64,000 nt of DNA, from contig NC_089492.1 of assembly GCF_036850765.1 (NCBI RefSeq), forward strand, positions 201,344,276-201,408,275, written 5' to 3'. A program made the translations under genes and the position numbers. Below the pieces are notes generated by a model. The model saw only the letters and a program-made list of their open reading frames with translations. It was not told the origin of the DNA and searched no databases. The stretch comes from Saccopteryx bilineata (taxonomy: Eukaryota; Chordata; Mammalia; Chiroptera; Emballonuridae). This document shows, piece after piece, positions 11,141-23,272 of the stretch. The stretch's first letter is position 1. Each line of letters starts with the position of its first letter.

Positions 11141-11696
11141 TATGAGATATACCCTTCATCTCTCCCCTTGAAATTTTAACAAACTGAAACTTAACAAACC
11201 AGTGAAGGAACCCCAGCTGGGCCGATAGTCTTGCTTGAAAGATCCGCAGACCCAATCAACTAAAGGTAGGAAGGGTAAAATAGCAGAAGTGGAAGATAAG
11301 ACACACTCATGGTTGGCTCGGGAAAGGAGAGAAATCTGAAAGGACTGGGTCTTCTTCCGCCACAGGAACAGAGAGACTGGAGGGAGGGAGGATTTGAACC
11401 CAAGTGGCAGAGAGTGGGGTCACCATCAATGTTCCCATGGTCTGTCTGCAGCCTGAGCTAAGACAGAGACACCAAAGTACAAAGTGCAGTCCCGCAGCCT
11501 CCCAGATCCCGCCTCCTCCCCTCGTTGGTATGGAGAGTGGCAGAGACATACCCATAGCTGAAGAACAAGGTGCTCTGTGTCTGGTCTCCTGCTCTGTTCA
11601 GACACAGGGAGGAGAACATGGAAGCTTGAGACCGCCATTGCTAAAGCCTTCACAAGTCCCGCCCATTACTGTGACTCCACATTTACACAGTGGCTT

Positions 11697-11909
11697 TTTT
11701 TTTTTAATTTTTTTTATTCATTTTCAGAGAGGAGAGAGAGAGGGTGAGAGAGAGAGAGAGAGAGGAGAGAGAGACAGAGAGAGAGAAGGGGGGAGGAGCT
11801 GGAAGCATCAACTCCCATATGTGCCTTGACCAGGCAAGCCCAGGGTTTCGAACCGGCGACCTCAGCATTTCCAGATCGACGCTTTATCCACTGCGCCACC
11901 ACAGGTCAG
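11697..11909 (-). repeat. Short tRNA-derived SINE, antisense
   Basis: Poly-T, GA-rich tract, GGAAGCATCAACTCCCATATG, then the tRNA-like head with an intact complement of the B box (GGTTTCGAACC area) and TGCGCCACCACAGGTCAG. It is flanked by a perfect 12-bp duplication ACACAGTGGCTT (11685-11696, 11910-11921). Confidence 0.93.
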
Positions 11910-12145
11910 ACACAGTGGCTTCTCAGCAGAGTTCAGCCTGGGATTTTACAGAGCTAAAAAGATAGAAAACACTCTCAGAAATATTTTCTTCTAATTTTTT
12001 GTTTTTCTGTAGTTCTTTTTGTGGTTGTTGCTACATTGTTTGTTTGATTATTGCTTTTTATGATTTTTGTATTTTATTTTTGCAATATTTTTCTCTAACT
12101 TTTAATTTAATTTTAATGTTATTATTCTTTGTGGTTATTCTGCTT

Positions 12146-12400
12146 ATTTATTTATTTTTTACATGCGGGGAAAGAGAAACAGATTCCTGCATGCACCTCG
12201 ACCAGGATCCACCCGGCAACCCCTGTCTGGAGCAGATGCTTGAATCAACCAATCTATTTTTAGCACCTGAAGCTGATGCGCTGGGACCAACCTGAGCCAT
12301 CCTCAGTGCCAGGCCAACACTCAAACCAACTGAGACACTGGCTATGGGAGGAGAAGAGAGAGAGAAGGGAGAGAAGAAAGGAAGAAGCTACTTCCTGGGT
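12146..12400 (-). repeat. Diverged Rhin-type SINE, antisense
   Basis: TTTATTTTTT start, then GACCAGGATCCACCCGGCAA, TTTTTAGCACCTGAAGCTGA, GAGCCATCCTCAGTGCC and GAGGAGAAGAGAGAGAGAAG in the order seen in the antisense Rhin-type copies at 27750 and 62069. The head region is missing or unrecognisable. Confidence 0.7.
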
Positions 12401-12684
12401 GGGGCACACAGGCCTGTGGGTCTCAGCCCAGAGCCCACACAAGTGTTCCTAGGTTGATGGGACACAGTCCCCTCACTGCCCCTTTGGCTCCATATCCCAT
12501 CAGTTCTGAAAATTTTCCTGATGAATCCCTTGTAAATCTTAACCTGAGAACCCAGAAGAATTCAGACATGAAATATGTTCCCATTTTATTCCCAAACTTG
12601 TTTTACCTGATGCTCACTGGGCATGGTCAGAACTGAGTTGGTAGGGCTAATGAGGAACGTCTAGTCACGCCAGTCTTCAGTACA

Positions 12685-12701
12685 CCCCCCCCCCCCCCCC
12701 C
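12685..12701. repeat. C17 homopolymer
   Basis: Uninterrupted run of 17 C about 100 bp from the penultimate SH3RF3 exon, on the intron side of its donor. Likely length-unstable. Confidence 0.95.
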
Positions 12702-12798
12702 GCTGTCTCTGCACTCCAAAAGTGGCTACACACCTCACAGACACACCCACGCCGGCCATGCACAGCCATAGGGAAGCACGCTGACCCACCACCCTTAC

Positions 12799-13130
12799 CT
12801 CTCTCTGGGCAGCAGTTTGGGCTCAGGGTGGGCGGCAGCTGTGGAGGAAGGGGCCTGCCTGGAGGGAGACGAGAAGTTCAGATCCAAGGAGCCCGCCTTT
12901 CTGTGCAGTGGCTCTATCCTCATGGCCCCCTGAGCCTTGCTGTCTATGGGGCAGGATTCTGCCCGGCCATGGGTGGACAGTGAAGATATTTCAGGCCCCA
13001 TTGCTCCCTGGAGGGAGGCATCCAGTGCCACCTGGGGGTCATGGGTGGGAGAGATGGATGGCGGGGAGCGAGACTTCTTCTTGGTGGATGCCCCGGCTAG
13101 TAGTTTCAGCAGCCCACTCTTCCTCTCTCT
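12799..13130 (-). CDS. SH3RF3: SH3RF3 penultimate coding exon (332 nt)
   Basis: Read from 13130 to 12799, with a GTCTTTCCAG acceptor and a GTAAGG donor. It begins in phase 0, encodes 110 residues and leaves AG, which pairs with G of the last exon to make Arg. The start RERKSGLLKLLAGASTKKKS is the conserved basic segment shared by SH3RF1 and SH3RF3. It is followed by SPPSISPTHDPQVALD, GRAESCPIDS, HRKAGSLDLNFSSPSRQ and a PEPKLLPRE end that leads straight into the final SH3 domain. The exon is a Ser- and basic-rich linker with several RxxS-like positions that could be kinase targets (inference only). Phase, junction residues and similarity all agree. Confidence 0.95.
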
Positions 13131-14615
13131 CTGGAAAGACACAAAATCGATGCCAGTGAGTTAGCTGGTGCTCCTAAATGCCCTTGTGGTGAATGACCGG
13201 TGGATGGATAAGCCTTTTGGAAACTTTAGACACAATCTGGTAAAGCCGGGTAGAAAAATGAAAAACTAAGATGGAAAACCTTTCCAACTCTTGTTTTCCT
13301 TTCCCTGAACCTGGCATACATGCCCCAAATGGCCCCAGCAGGCCCCTGGGGCAGGCTGGAGAGTGACATGCCCAGGCACTGTCTCTGAACTGCGTCTTAG
13401 CGTGGGAACCTTATCGGCTGTGTCGGGGGAGCTAGCAGCCAACATGATTTGGTTTCTCCTTACCCAAGTTTAATAAGTGTACTTCCCTTCTGGGGGGTGT
13501 TGATTATTCTGCATCAGTCTTCCTGAGATTAGCTCCTGCAACCCTGTGGTGCTGGACACAGCCTCCTTTGCCAGGTTTGCTTTGCACATGTGATCTGGAC
13601 CACATAGTAACCTGCAGCACATGTGTGTATATGTACATGCATGTACCTCCTAGGTTTCCCAGGAGAGTCACTTGCTTGTCCCAGAGCTGAACATGGCCCC
13701 TGGTGAGGGCCACTTCCTCCAGGCCCTGGATTTCCTCACTGGTGAGCACCTGCAGGCAGCTCTCCTACCTTCAGGGATGTGACAATATCTAGGTCCTGGC
13801 TCCTCACATACAAAACCAGTGGAATAATTGGAAGGATCTGCCCTTATACAGATGAAGCCTATCTCAATGTCACTCCATCGGGACACTCAGAACCCCTTCT
13901 AGGCCTAGAACACATTCCCGGTTCCTATAGACGACCCCCTGCGCCCACCCGACATTGCCAACCTCAAGCGGGACAGCAGCCCAGTCTTCATCAGGACTCG
14001 GGGCTTCATCTCATGGTGTGGGCACAAAGTCCACTCCCTACAGATGTCTGAGGGTCAGCCTGGAGTGGCGACATCAGCCCAGATGAGGAGCCGGACAGCA
14101 TCTTTGGGTGGTCCAGCCCAGCATCACATCTGCCCTCCTATTTTCCCTTAACTCTAGGCAGCATAGGTGTGAGCAGGCGTCTCACCTCAACCTCTTTCAG
14201 CAGTGCTAGTGCAGAGGACTTGGAGGGCTTAAAATGTTGCTACCAACACTCTAGGGACAATCCAGGTGCAGGGCAGATCACATGTGCAGGTGTGCGTGTG
14301 TGAGAGTGGACACACAGACAGATGCTTTTAGAACAATGTGCATGGCTTGGCATTTGTACATTTTCATGGTTTTATTATTCAGTTTTCCAATGTTCCTATG
14401 GAAGTTAGGTGGCAGGCAGACATAGGGATATTGTATAAAAGGGCAGCAGTGCACAGAGGTCCAAAACTGTACCCACTGGGTCAGTGATGGCCACCAAAAT
14501 ATCTTTGGTCACAGGGTTTACAGGACTCTGAGGTGGACAGATGTGAGAGTTCCTTTTTCAGACTTCTTCCGCTGCATGGTTAGAAGCCAGTAGGGGAAGA
14601 CAGTGGCACTGAAAC

Positions 14616-15439
14616 TTTTTTTTAATTGATTTTAATTTATTGTGTTTACATAGAGTCTAGTGTTGCCCTGAATGCACCCCCCTCCCCCCATATTCCCCTC
14701 AATATCTCCCTTTCCCCCCCTCCCCATAGCGCCCTCCTCCCTTCCCTTCAGGATTATCCCATCCTATCATCCCCTTTCCCTCTGTTTTCTTTTCCTCTGG
14801 TCCCTTTGATCTTTCCTCTGTCTCAATTCCATTCCTCAGTTCACATTGTTCATTGGATTCCTCAAATGAGTGAGGCCATATATTTTTCTTTTTCTACCTG
14901 GGTTATTTCACTTAACATAATAGTTTCCAGGTCCATCCATGTTGTTGCAAAAAGTAAGCCTGACCTGTGCTGGCGCAGTGGATAAAGCGTTGACCTGGAA
15001 ATGCTGAGGTCACCGGTTCGAAACCCTGGGCTTGCCTGGTCAAGGCACATATGGGAGTTGATGCTTCCAGCTCCTCCCCCCCTCTGTCTCTCCCTCTCCT
15101 CTCTAAAATGAATTTTAAAAAAAAAAGTTAAAAAAAAAAGGTAAGATTTCCTTCTTTTTCATGGCCCCATAGTATTCCATTGTGTAATATGTACCACACC
15201 TTGTTAATCCACTCGTCCACTGACGGACACCTGGGCTGTTTCCAGATCTTCGCTAGTGTGAACAATGCTGCCATAAACATGGGGGTATATTTCTCCTTTT
15301 GAAACAGTGCTATGGTGTTCTTGGGGTATATTCCTAAAAGTGGGATAGCTGAGTCAAAAGGCAGTTCAATTTTTAATTTTTTGAGGAATCTCCATACCGT
15401 TTTCCACAGTGGCTGCACCAGTCTGCATTCCCACCAGCA
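14616..15439 (-). mobile_element. 5'-truncated L1 3' end, antisense, with nested SINE
   Basis: Reverse complement of the L1 3' UTR and ORF2 C-terminus, the same subfamily as the L1 ending at 26819. Shared blocks include TTTATTGTGTTTACATAGA and the ORF2 tail region CCATAGTATTCCATTGTGTA. It is flanked by a perfect 11-bp duplication GGCACTGAAAC (14605-14615, 15440-15450). A SINE interrupts it at about 14959-15135. A normal target-primed, 5'-truncated insertion. Confidence 0.92.
14959..15135 (+). repeat. Short tRNA-derived SINE nested in L1
   Basis: CCTGACCTGTGCTGGCGCAG head, B box GGTTCGAAACC, GGGAGTTGATGCTTCCAGCT body and A-rich tail. Flanks AAAAAGTAAG and AAAAAGGTAAG are near-duplicates of the interrupted L1 sequence, so the SINE is younger than the L1 at 14616. 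Confidence 0.92.
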
Positions 15440-15743
15440 GGCACTGAAACCTTTTAAAACACATATCTAATAACACACGTATCCTTAAGCTAAGTCGTTA
15501 ACACTTTAGTATGAACAAGTCATGTTTTTCTCTTCTCCTAGCACTGATATTAAAAGGATGTAAGCAGATGTCCTAAATATACTCCATGATAACAGGCTGG
15601 CATGGGGAGCCCAGGTCTGATGAGGATCAGGCAGGTGCCAGGTAACAGCACAGAGCACCCATCTGCGCACTTTACCCGGCTCAGCTCTGTTCTGGCATCC
15701 ATGAGAAAGACAGGTGTGCTTGGGCACAGTGAAGAAAGCTTCA

Positions 15744-15941
15744 GACCTGATCTGTGGTGGTGCAGTGGATAAAGTGTCAACCTGGAAGGCTGAGGTCGCC
15801 AGTTTGAAACCCTGAGTTTGCTTGGTCAAGGCACATATGGGAGTTGATGCATCCTGCTCCTCCCACTTCTCTCTCTCTCTCTCTCCTCTCTCTAAAATGA
15901 ATAAATAAAATCTAAAAAAAATTTTTTTTTAATTTTAAAAA
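15744..15941 (+). repeat. Short tRNA-derived SINE
   Basis: GACCTGATCTGTGGTGGTGC head (B box slightly decayed), GGGAGTTGATGCATCCTGCT body, TC tract and A-rich tail with TAAAATCTAAAA. Perfect 12-bp duplication AAGAAAGCTTCA (15732-15743, 15942-15953). Confidence 0.93.
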
Positions 15942-16349
15942 AAGAAAGCTTCAATAGTGCAGCCACGAGGGGGGCATCGTGCAGCTAGCTCAAAGGCTGC
16001 CTCAGTCACCCCTGTGCCCCACCTTGCTGGGGCTCCTGAAGCCAATACCACTCCAAGGTGGGCAGTTGGCAGCGGGTGTCTGGCTCCTTGTGACCTAAAA
16101 CCACAGCGGGGATGGCATGGGAGCTGGGAGGATACAGCATGGACGTGAGGGGTCATATCTGATGGTCCATGGCCTTCTGGGCCCAGTGGTCCAAGCCCCT
16201 GCCTTCAGGTCCCAGCCATGGCTTCCTACTAGCGTGCTCCCTGACCCAGCCTTTTCCTTACCCTCTAACTCCTTTCAGCCCAGAAGGCCTAGGAGGCATG
16301 TCATTCCTGGCTAGGCTCTCCTAGACAATATGTGTTAGAGGTAGGGCTG

Positions 16350-16435
16350 TGCTTACTTTGTGCACTAGGGCAGCCCCAGTGCCTAGAGCAACACCTAGAA
16401 CCCAGCAGGTGTGCAATAACTGCTGAATGAAGTTA
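16350..16435 (+). repeat. L2-like 3' end relic
   Basis: The series CAGTGCCTAGAGCAACACCT, AGCAGGTGTGCAATAACTG and CTGAATGAA is typical of the L2 3' terminus. Confidence 0.55.
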
Positions 16436-17241
16436 GCTCAGCTGGCATGGACTCATGTGGCCCCTTCACAGTGTCCTTCTGCCTCAAGGGCAGAGAACAG
16501 GTTCAATGGACCACCGCTTGCCTGCAAAGATCCACAGTGGGAAGAAAGCCCCCCCCCATACCACAGCATGCTCAATGGGGTGTGTGCTGAGCTGAGTGAG
16601 GATGAAGTCGGGGCTGCTCAATGTGTCTGTGGCAAAGACCAGCCTCAGTTGTGAGTTTAGAAAGGGATGAGCAACAGTGATTGCTAATTTTCCTGCCCCA
16701 GTCAGTTTCCATGGTTACATATGACTGATCGTTTTCTTAATTTGATTTGATACCAAGGCTGAAAACTGCCCCTGACGGGATTCTCTCAATGCCTACCACC
16801 AGTCACAAGGAACTGCCGTGGAACTCAGTGTGCTGGCCATCATGGAATGCACACGCAAGACATGCCAAGCATTCGCCTGCAGGCTCCCTTCAGTTTCCAG
16901 CCTGGACTCCCTGAGGCACTCTACACCCATTCTCCTCCTGGGTAACCTGCTAACAACGGTGTCTCACTGACAGAACAATGAAGGATGCAAAGTGAATTAG
17001 GAAGGTGGTCAAAGAATTCTCATGCCATATCTGCCTGTGGGTAGGCAGGAAACCACAGCAGGCAGGTATGAGAGGCTTGAGGAAGGCCAGGCCTTGGAGA
17101 GGGAGGAAGGGTCCTGAGTTCTCACACACCTGCTAGAATGGCCAGCAGCCATCCATTCAGGAGGATGAGATCAACGCAGGTCAGAGGCCTGACCCACATG
17201 AGTTCACATGACAAACAAAGTTTTCAGGGGCTTTGAGATAG

Positions 17242-17274
17242 TAAAACAAAACAAAACAAAACAAAACAAAAAAA
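17242..17274 (+). repeat. (AAAAC)n microsatellite
   Basis: About six AAAAC units ending in an A run. Confidence 0.9.
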
Positions 17275-18139
17275 GTCGCAGGACATCCCTTTAATGAGTT
17301 TGAATCCTGCAAATCAGACTTGGAAGCTCTTTGACTGGAATTTTCTGTTTGGGCAGTTTCTCACTGGAGAAAGAAAAGGGTGATTAAAAGCCGTGTCCTG
17401 CTAAAATGTTGATGGGGAAGGGGCACATCTTTGGTCATGCCTGAATACACAGCTACTGTAGGAGCAGAGGGCTGTGTTCCAACAGTGCAAGTTTGCAGTG
17501 CATTTCCACCAAAGGTAGGGAAACAGGTGAGCTGCAGCAAACAGAAAGGAAGGCATTCACAGCTGATTAAAAGAGACAAAGATTGTGCATTTAGCTGTTG
17601 ACTAACTTAAACTTTGAACAAGCCTTCAAAAATACTGCATTCACAAAATACAGAAGATGAAGAAGACTGAATCATGAAAATCATGGGGCCATCAGAGCCC
17701 TCCCGAGGGCAGGCCTGGGCTGCACATATGTGTGTCCCAGGCTCAGCCAGGGCCAGCTGTCTAGGAAGTCACTGAACAAGTGGGACCAGAGCCTGGTGGG
17801 CCCATCACCACTGCTCATCTAGCTTCTCTGACATGGTGTCATGGTGCTGTCACTCTGCATGGCAAGCGCGACCAGGATCACCAGCACCTTGGGCGGCTGT
17901 CACCAAGGCCACAGGGGGCAGCCCAACATCGGCAGGTGCAGCATGAAGGGGGGATAAGCACAGCTTGGAAGGCACGTGATGGGGGCTTGCTGGGGTGATG
18001 CCCAAACACAGGTGCCAGGATGCTCATCCTGAAGCCCAGAGAGCAGGCTAACAAAGGGGCAGAGGTGATCCAACACCATGAGGCAGGGGCAGGAACAGGT
18101 GGCTGAGACCTCAGCTGGCCTCCACTAGTACCCAACTAT

Positions 18140-18330
18140 GCACCCTTGAATAAGGAACTCAAGATTCCATGCCTCAGTTTTCTTATCTGTGGAATGGGCT
18201 AATAGTGGTACATAACACTGAGAGTTACTGTAGGGAATCTGATGAAATGGTACATTTGGTGCCTGACACCTGGGAAATGCCACATCTGTTTGCTGTCATC
18301 ATCAGCATCATCACCAGTATGGTTAGAATA
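18140..18330 (+). repeat. MIR SINE relic
   Basis: CATGCCTCAGTTTTCTTATC, TGTGGAATGGGCTAATAGTG and TGCCTGACACCTGGGAAATG occur in MIR order, ending in a CATCATCAGCATCATC tail. Confidence 0.75.
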
Positions 18331-19748
18331 CAAGTCTGGTACCACGAAGGCAGTGAACATGACTCCTGCTTTCCGCTAGAGTAAGCCTCACTCTGAGTCC
18401 TTCTCTGGTGTCACTCCACAGCTGCTCTTCACTGTGTTGGAAAGAAAGCAGCACCTTTCAGCCAAAGGAAAAGCACCAAGCTCTCGTCTTCTCTTCTAAA
18501 GCAGTGGTCCGCACAGGGAGCACGGTGGAACCCACCGTTCTCTCCCATGTCATCTCACAGTTGTGATGGCATATTTGGCTGCAGTGGATACATCACCTGT
18601 GTGGCACCGAGCTGCAGGGGGCTGTCAGCAAACCCAGAGCAGAAACAAAAATTCTTGGAAAATCTGTTTCCCATGAGCACCATTTGAACCATGAGGTTAC
18701 CTCAGAGACCAGCAAGTCCATAGGGTCTTAATCAGGGGTCTGTAAATGGTTCTGGGGGTCTGGAAAACCCTTGGAACTACAAATCTGGGACTAGGTGTGG
18801 ATATAGGGCCTTCAGTAAGTTTCAGAACAGTCCACGTTCCCCTTCCTAAGACACTAATGGTTCAATTCCATTGACGAGGGAGGTGCAGGAAGGTGCAGGC
18901 CTGGGGGGGGGGGGGCTGTAAGGGCGGGGTTGAGGCACCTGTGGCACAGGTCACTGCTGCTTCTGCTACGAGGTCAGAGGGTGGAAAGCAAGAGTCCTTG
19001 GGGACAGTAGATGAAACAGAATTTATTTTTGCACTTAATCAAAACAGTCCTGAATCAACAGGAGCAGCAACAGACAAGAACTGTTCTGACAAGCTCAAGG
19101 GAAAGTGAGAGGTCACAGCTAAAACAGGACCATGGGTAATGTGACAAATTTAGTTTTCCTGATATGGCCACAACACTGTCTCCACACAAAGTGACCTTGG
19201 TACTCCTCTTATTAGGAGCTGTGCTCCCTCCCTGTGTGTGGGAGACCTTGTGACAGCCTCCACTGACAGGTCGCAGTGGAGACTGCACAGGACACCAAGG
19301 TGAGGCCATGAAGACACTGGGGGGCCCACTCTCAGACCCCATACTCATACTACGAGGAAGTCCCAGCTGGCCTGCACACAGACCACATGCAGAGGCCTCA
19401 TGCTAGTGTTCTGACACCAGCCCAGCATCAACTGCAAAGCATATGCAAGCACTCCTCCAGACGGCCTGACCGACCAGCACCCACCCCAGCCTTCATCTGC
19501 TCCGAGTGCTGGAGCAGACAGCCTCCTGGGGGTGCTCTGCCCAGGGTCCTGACCCACAGAATTAACACTTAGTGTGAGCGTAATGAAGGGTTGTATTAAG
19601 CTGTTGAGTTCTGGGGTGATTCGCTGAACACTGAGGATGAGTGTGGTGGGTTTCGTTTTGGCCTCTCATGACATTTTACAATCCCAGACCTGCCTGCCCA
19701 ATATGATGGTGGCACCACCGTCTCTGATCATGAGGATCTCCACATGGG

Positions 19749-19768
19749 TCTCTCTCTCTCTCTCTCTT

Positions 19769-19837
<69 letters not shown>
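19749..19837. repeat. (TC)n(AC)n compound microsatellite
   Basis: TC repeat with a few interruptions to 19812, then about 13 uninterrupted AC units. Confidence 0.95.
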
Positions 19838-21954
19838 CGTTTTTTAATAAACAAGTGTAGAATGGAAAAATAAAGCACATCTCAACATATTTCTATGAAA
19901 AAGTTTACAGAGATATTGGAAACAATGGAGAAGCAAACCCCAACCAACAGCAGGTAACCTTTTCCACCAACGGGGGGATCAGAAGCTAGAGGCCCCGTCC
20001 TGATTTTAAGGTGTAACTGGGAATCAAGGTAGAAAGGGTTTATACTCAGGAAAGCATCTTCAGACCACCTAGGGAATCCAGAGTTTGCTGGACTGCTTTA
20101 TGGGGCCTAAGAAAGAGACAGAAATGAAAGATGTAGCAAGAGCCACACAGACGGAGGTGCGAACCTCCACATGTACATGAGGGCGCAGACAACACTTAAA
20201 TGGCTTGCCCAAGATGGTGCCTCCACTTAAGCAACTCATCTCCCTTGCAGAAATGCTGCTCAGCAGCTCAGAACCCTGGGAGGGCCCTTTTATCCCTGTC
20301 AGTGGACAGGACACTTGGGGGACATTCACCTCGGGAGATCTTGGACTCATTGGAGTACAATCAGAGGTGAGCGGGCTGAGCATGCAGGACTACCAGCAGG
20401 GGGAGACATTTCCTCTGCACAGGCATGGGAGGTTCTTCCAGCCCCCAGCCAGCCCAGGCCATGACCATGACCTTCAGCACCGCTAGGGGCAATACAATAT
20501 TCACATGGACTTGGTGATCCAAAATGAGGGCAGCACTAGTGTAAGGGACTGGTCCCTCAGAAGTAAAGTTAGCAGGCAGCAAGATGGCGATGAAGTAGGA
20601 GGACATACCAACTCCCACCTCCCAGAACCAAAGTGGATTACAACTTAATTTTAGAACCTTCATCTGGAAAAACCAACTTTGGACTAAACTAAGAGGACTC
20701 TTTAACCAAGGATCACTGAAGAAACCACACAGAGACTGGTAGGAAAAGCAGAAACGTGGAGAGGGCTGCCCAGCTTACCGGAGCGAACAGCAGCCTGGAG
20801 AGACTCACGTGGCGGGAAGAGAGTTTAGCAGAGAGGGGAAGGCCCTGGCCCCAGGAACAAAGCCCCAACCTGCAGCCCCAGAGCCTAGAAAAAGTGTATG
20901 GACAGTATTTAGCTGCAAAACAAGTCAGGATACTGTTTGTGAGAAAAAGACAGATTTCTCAGACCCAGGATTTTTCTTAAAGGGACCACACAGAAAACCT
21001 CTTTCACAACCACTCACCCGAGGCTCCGGAGGATGGGGTGAGAGGAGAGGACTGAAGTAGCAGGAAGAGAGTGTAATCTAGGAGGCACAGGCAGAAACAC
21101 TTTGAGGGACAGCCACCCTAACCCCTGGGCTGAGTCACTCCCCAAATCTGAAGTGAATATTTCCCCTGGAACCAGCAATACCAGCAAAGGGAAGCAGGAC
21201 ACCAGCCAAAAAAGCTCTTCCACGGCACTCAGAGCAGAGTCACTTAGAAGGAGGGAACCTTAAGGAATATAGTATTGAGTGCTAGGGTCTGAGCTGCAGC
21301 ACCCCCACCCACACTGCTGAAGGCTTGCCAGAGGGCAGGCGGCTATGGGACGTGGAAGCATGGTCCTGTTGGCAGGGGCAGAAGCCAGGCCAGCCATGAC
21401 TGAGGCCCAGGGTGAGCTAAGTCTCACCCAGTGGAGGCGGAAGGGATGCACCAAAGTGGTCCAGCCAGCTGCAGGCACACCTGCAATGCCCCCCATGGGG
21501 GAAAGGCAAAAGTCTGGGATCTGCAGAGACATGCGGCTAAGCGCAGGCGCGCAGCCCCACCCGGCCTGCGGAGCTCAGGGCTTGTGGCCTGACTCAGGAG
21601 TGCAGCTGCACCCGAAAGCCTGGGAATAGGCAAAGACCCTCAGCTGAGCAAAGGTGCTCACCCCTGCAGGCGGTGCTGAGGCTTGCGGCCCCCGGCACGG
21701 CACACAGCCCCACCTGCGGCGGCAGGCGAAGGCCAAGACTTGTAGACCCAGCCACATGAGCACAGCTCCTCCCGTGGAGGAGAGGCAGAAACTGCAGTGA
21801 CAGCAACAGCAGGCCAACGCCAGCAACGCCCATACCCGAAAGCCCAAGGCAGCGACAGAGGGGGTAGTGGGCCTGCAGACAGACCACACCTAGGGAACAC
21901 AGAAGCCACACCCATTGAACTCCAGTAGCTACACCCTTCTTATACACAGACAAA

Positions 21955-23215
21955 ATGGGAAGGCAGAGAAATACAACCAAATTGAATGAAGAGAAATTCC
22001 CAGAAAAGGACTTGAATGAGTCAGATATAACCAAATTACCAGCTGAAGAGTTTAAAATAATGATTGTTAGGAAGCTCAAAGATCTTAGAACAACAATAGA
22101 TAATCATAACAAACAACTAAATAAAGAGATAACAAGTATAAAAAAGGACATTGAAATAATAAAAAGGAATCAGTCAGAAATTACAAATACAATATCAGAA
22201 TTGAAGACTACAATGGAAAGAATTAAAAGCAGAATGGATGAAGCTGAGGATTGAATCAGCAAGTTAGAGGACAAGATAAACAAAGGCACAGAAGCAGAGC
22301 AGCAAATAGAAAAGAGACTCAAAAAGTCTGAGGAAACTCTAAGAGAGCTCCGTGACAACATGAAGAAAAATAACATCCGCATCACAAGGGTTCCTGAAGA
22401 AGAAGAGAAAGAAAAAGGGATAGAGACTTTGTTCAATCAAATCATAGCTGAAAACTTCCCTAAATTGATGCAGGAAAAAGTCACACAAGAAGCACAGAGA
22501 AGGCCTGACCAGGTGGTGGCGCAGTGGATAGAGCGTCGGACTGGGATGCGGAAGGACCCAGGTTCGAGACCCCAAGGCGCCAGCTTGAGCGCGGGCTCAT
22601 CTGGCTTGAGCAAAGAGCTCACCAGCTTGGACCCAAGGTCGCTGGCCCCAGCAGGGGGTTACTCGGTCTGCTGAAGGCCCGCGGTCAAGGCACATGTGAG
22701 AAAGCAATCAATGAACAACTAAGAAGTCGCAACGCGCAATGAGAAGCTGATGATTGATGCTTCTCATCTCTCTCCGTTCCTGTCTCTCTGTCCCTGTCTA
22801 TCTCTGCCTCTGTAAAAAAAAAAAAAAAAAAAAAAAAAAAGCACAGAGAATTCCATTACAGAGAAACCCAAAGAAATCTACACCAAGACACATCATAATT
22901 AAAATACCAAAACTAAGTGATAAAGAGAAAATATTAAAAGTTGCTAGAGAAAAAAAGGCTACCACCTATAAAGGAGCCCCCATAAGGATGACATCCATCT
23001 TCTCAACAGAAACACTTGAGGCCAGAAGGGAATGGCAAGAAATATTTAAAGTAATGGAGAACAAGAGCTTACAATCAAGACTACTTTATCCAGCAAGGCT
23101 ATCGTTTAAAATGGAAGGAGAAATAAAAAACTTCCCAGACAAAAAAAAAGCAAAACTCAAGGAATTCATTACAACCAAATCAATGCTAAAAAAAATGTTA
23201 AGGGGCCTGTTGTAA
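21955..23215 (+). pseudogene. L1 ORF1 (RNA-binding protein), disrupted
   Basis: The frame opens at ATG 21955 with a Lys/Glu/Asn-rich coiled-coil-like N-terminus (DLNESDITKLPAEEFKIMIV, KEITSIKKDIEIIKRNQSE). A TGA at 22252 follows EAED; the sequence continues in frame (ISKLEDK and on), so a CGA-to-TGA CpG transition is likely. After ATG 22360 the RRM/CTD-type region NIRITRVPEEEEKEKGIETL is readable up to a SINE at 22502-22839. Behind the SINE the C-terminal domain resumes (RHIIIKIPKLSDKEKILKVA, FSTETLEARREWQEIFKVME) to the TAA at 23213. ORF1p is the trimeric nucleic-acid chaperone of L1; this copy cannot make it. Confidence 0.9.
22502..22839 (+). repeat. Long CCTGACC-type SINE nested in L1 ORF1
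   Basis: CCTGACCAGGTGGTGGCGCA head, A/B boxes (B box GGTTCGAGACC), CCAGCTTGAGCGCGGGCTCA, a GAGAAAGCAATCAATGAAC block and a 28-nt poly-A. Perfect 11-bp duplication AGCACAGAGAA (22491-22501, 22840-22850) inside ORF1. Long clean poly-A and CpGs indicate youth. Confidence 0.96.
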
Positions 23216-23272
23216 ACAGATCAAAGGGGGAAAAGAATATAGTAAAATAGAAATACAGCTTTAAAGAATAAA

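Larger units (their letters stand above)
5874..12798 (-). other. SH3RF3: SH3RF3 last intron (6.9 kb)
   Basis: Bounded by the GTAAGG donor at 12798 and the CAG acceptor at 5874. Contents: a complete hAT element (7577-7941), a 42-bp minisatellite (8133-8269), an L1 5' end (8359-11140), a SINE (11697-11909), a diverged SINE (about 12146-12400) and a C17 run (12685-12701). The stretch 5880-7570 shows nothing I recognise. Confidence 0.85.
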
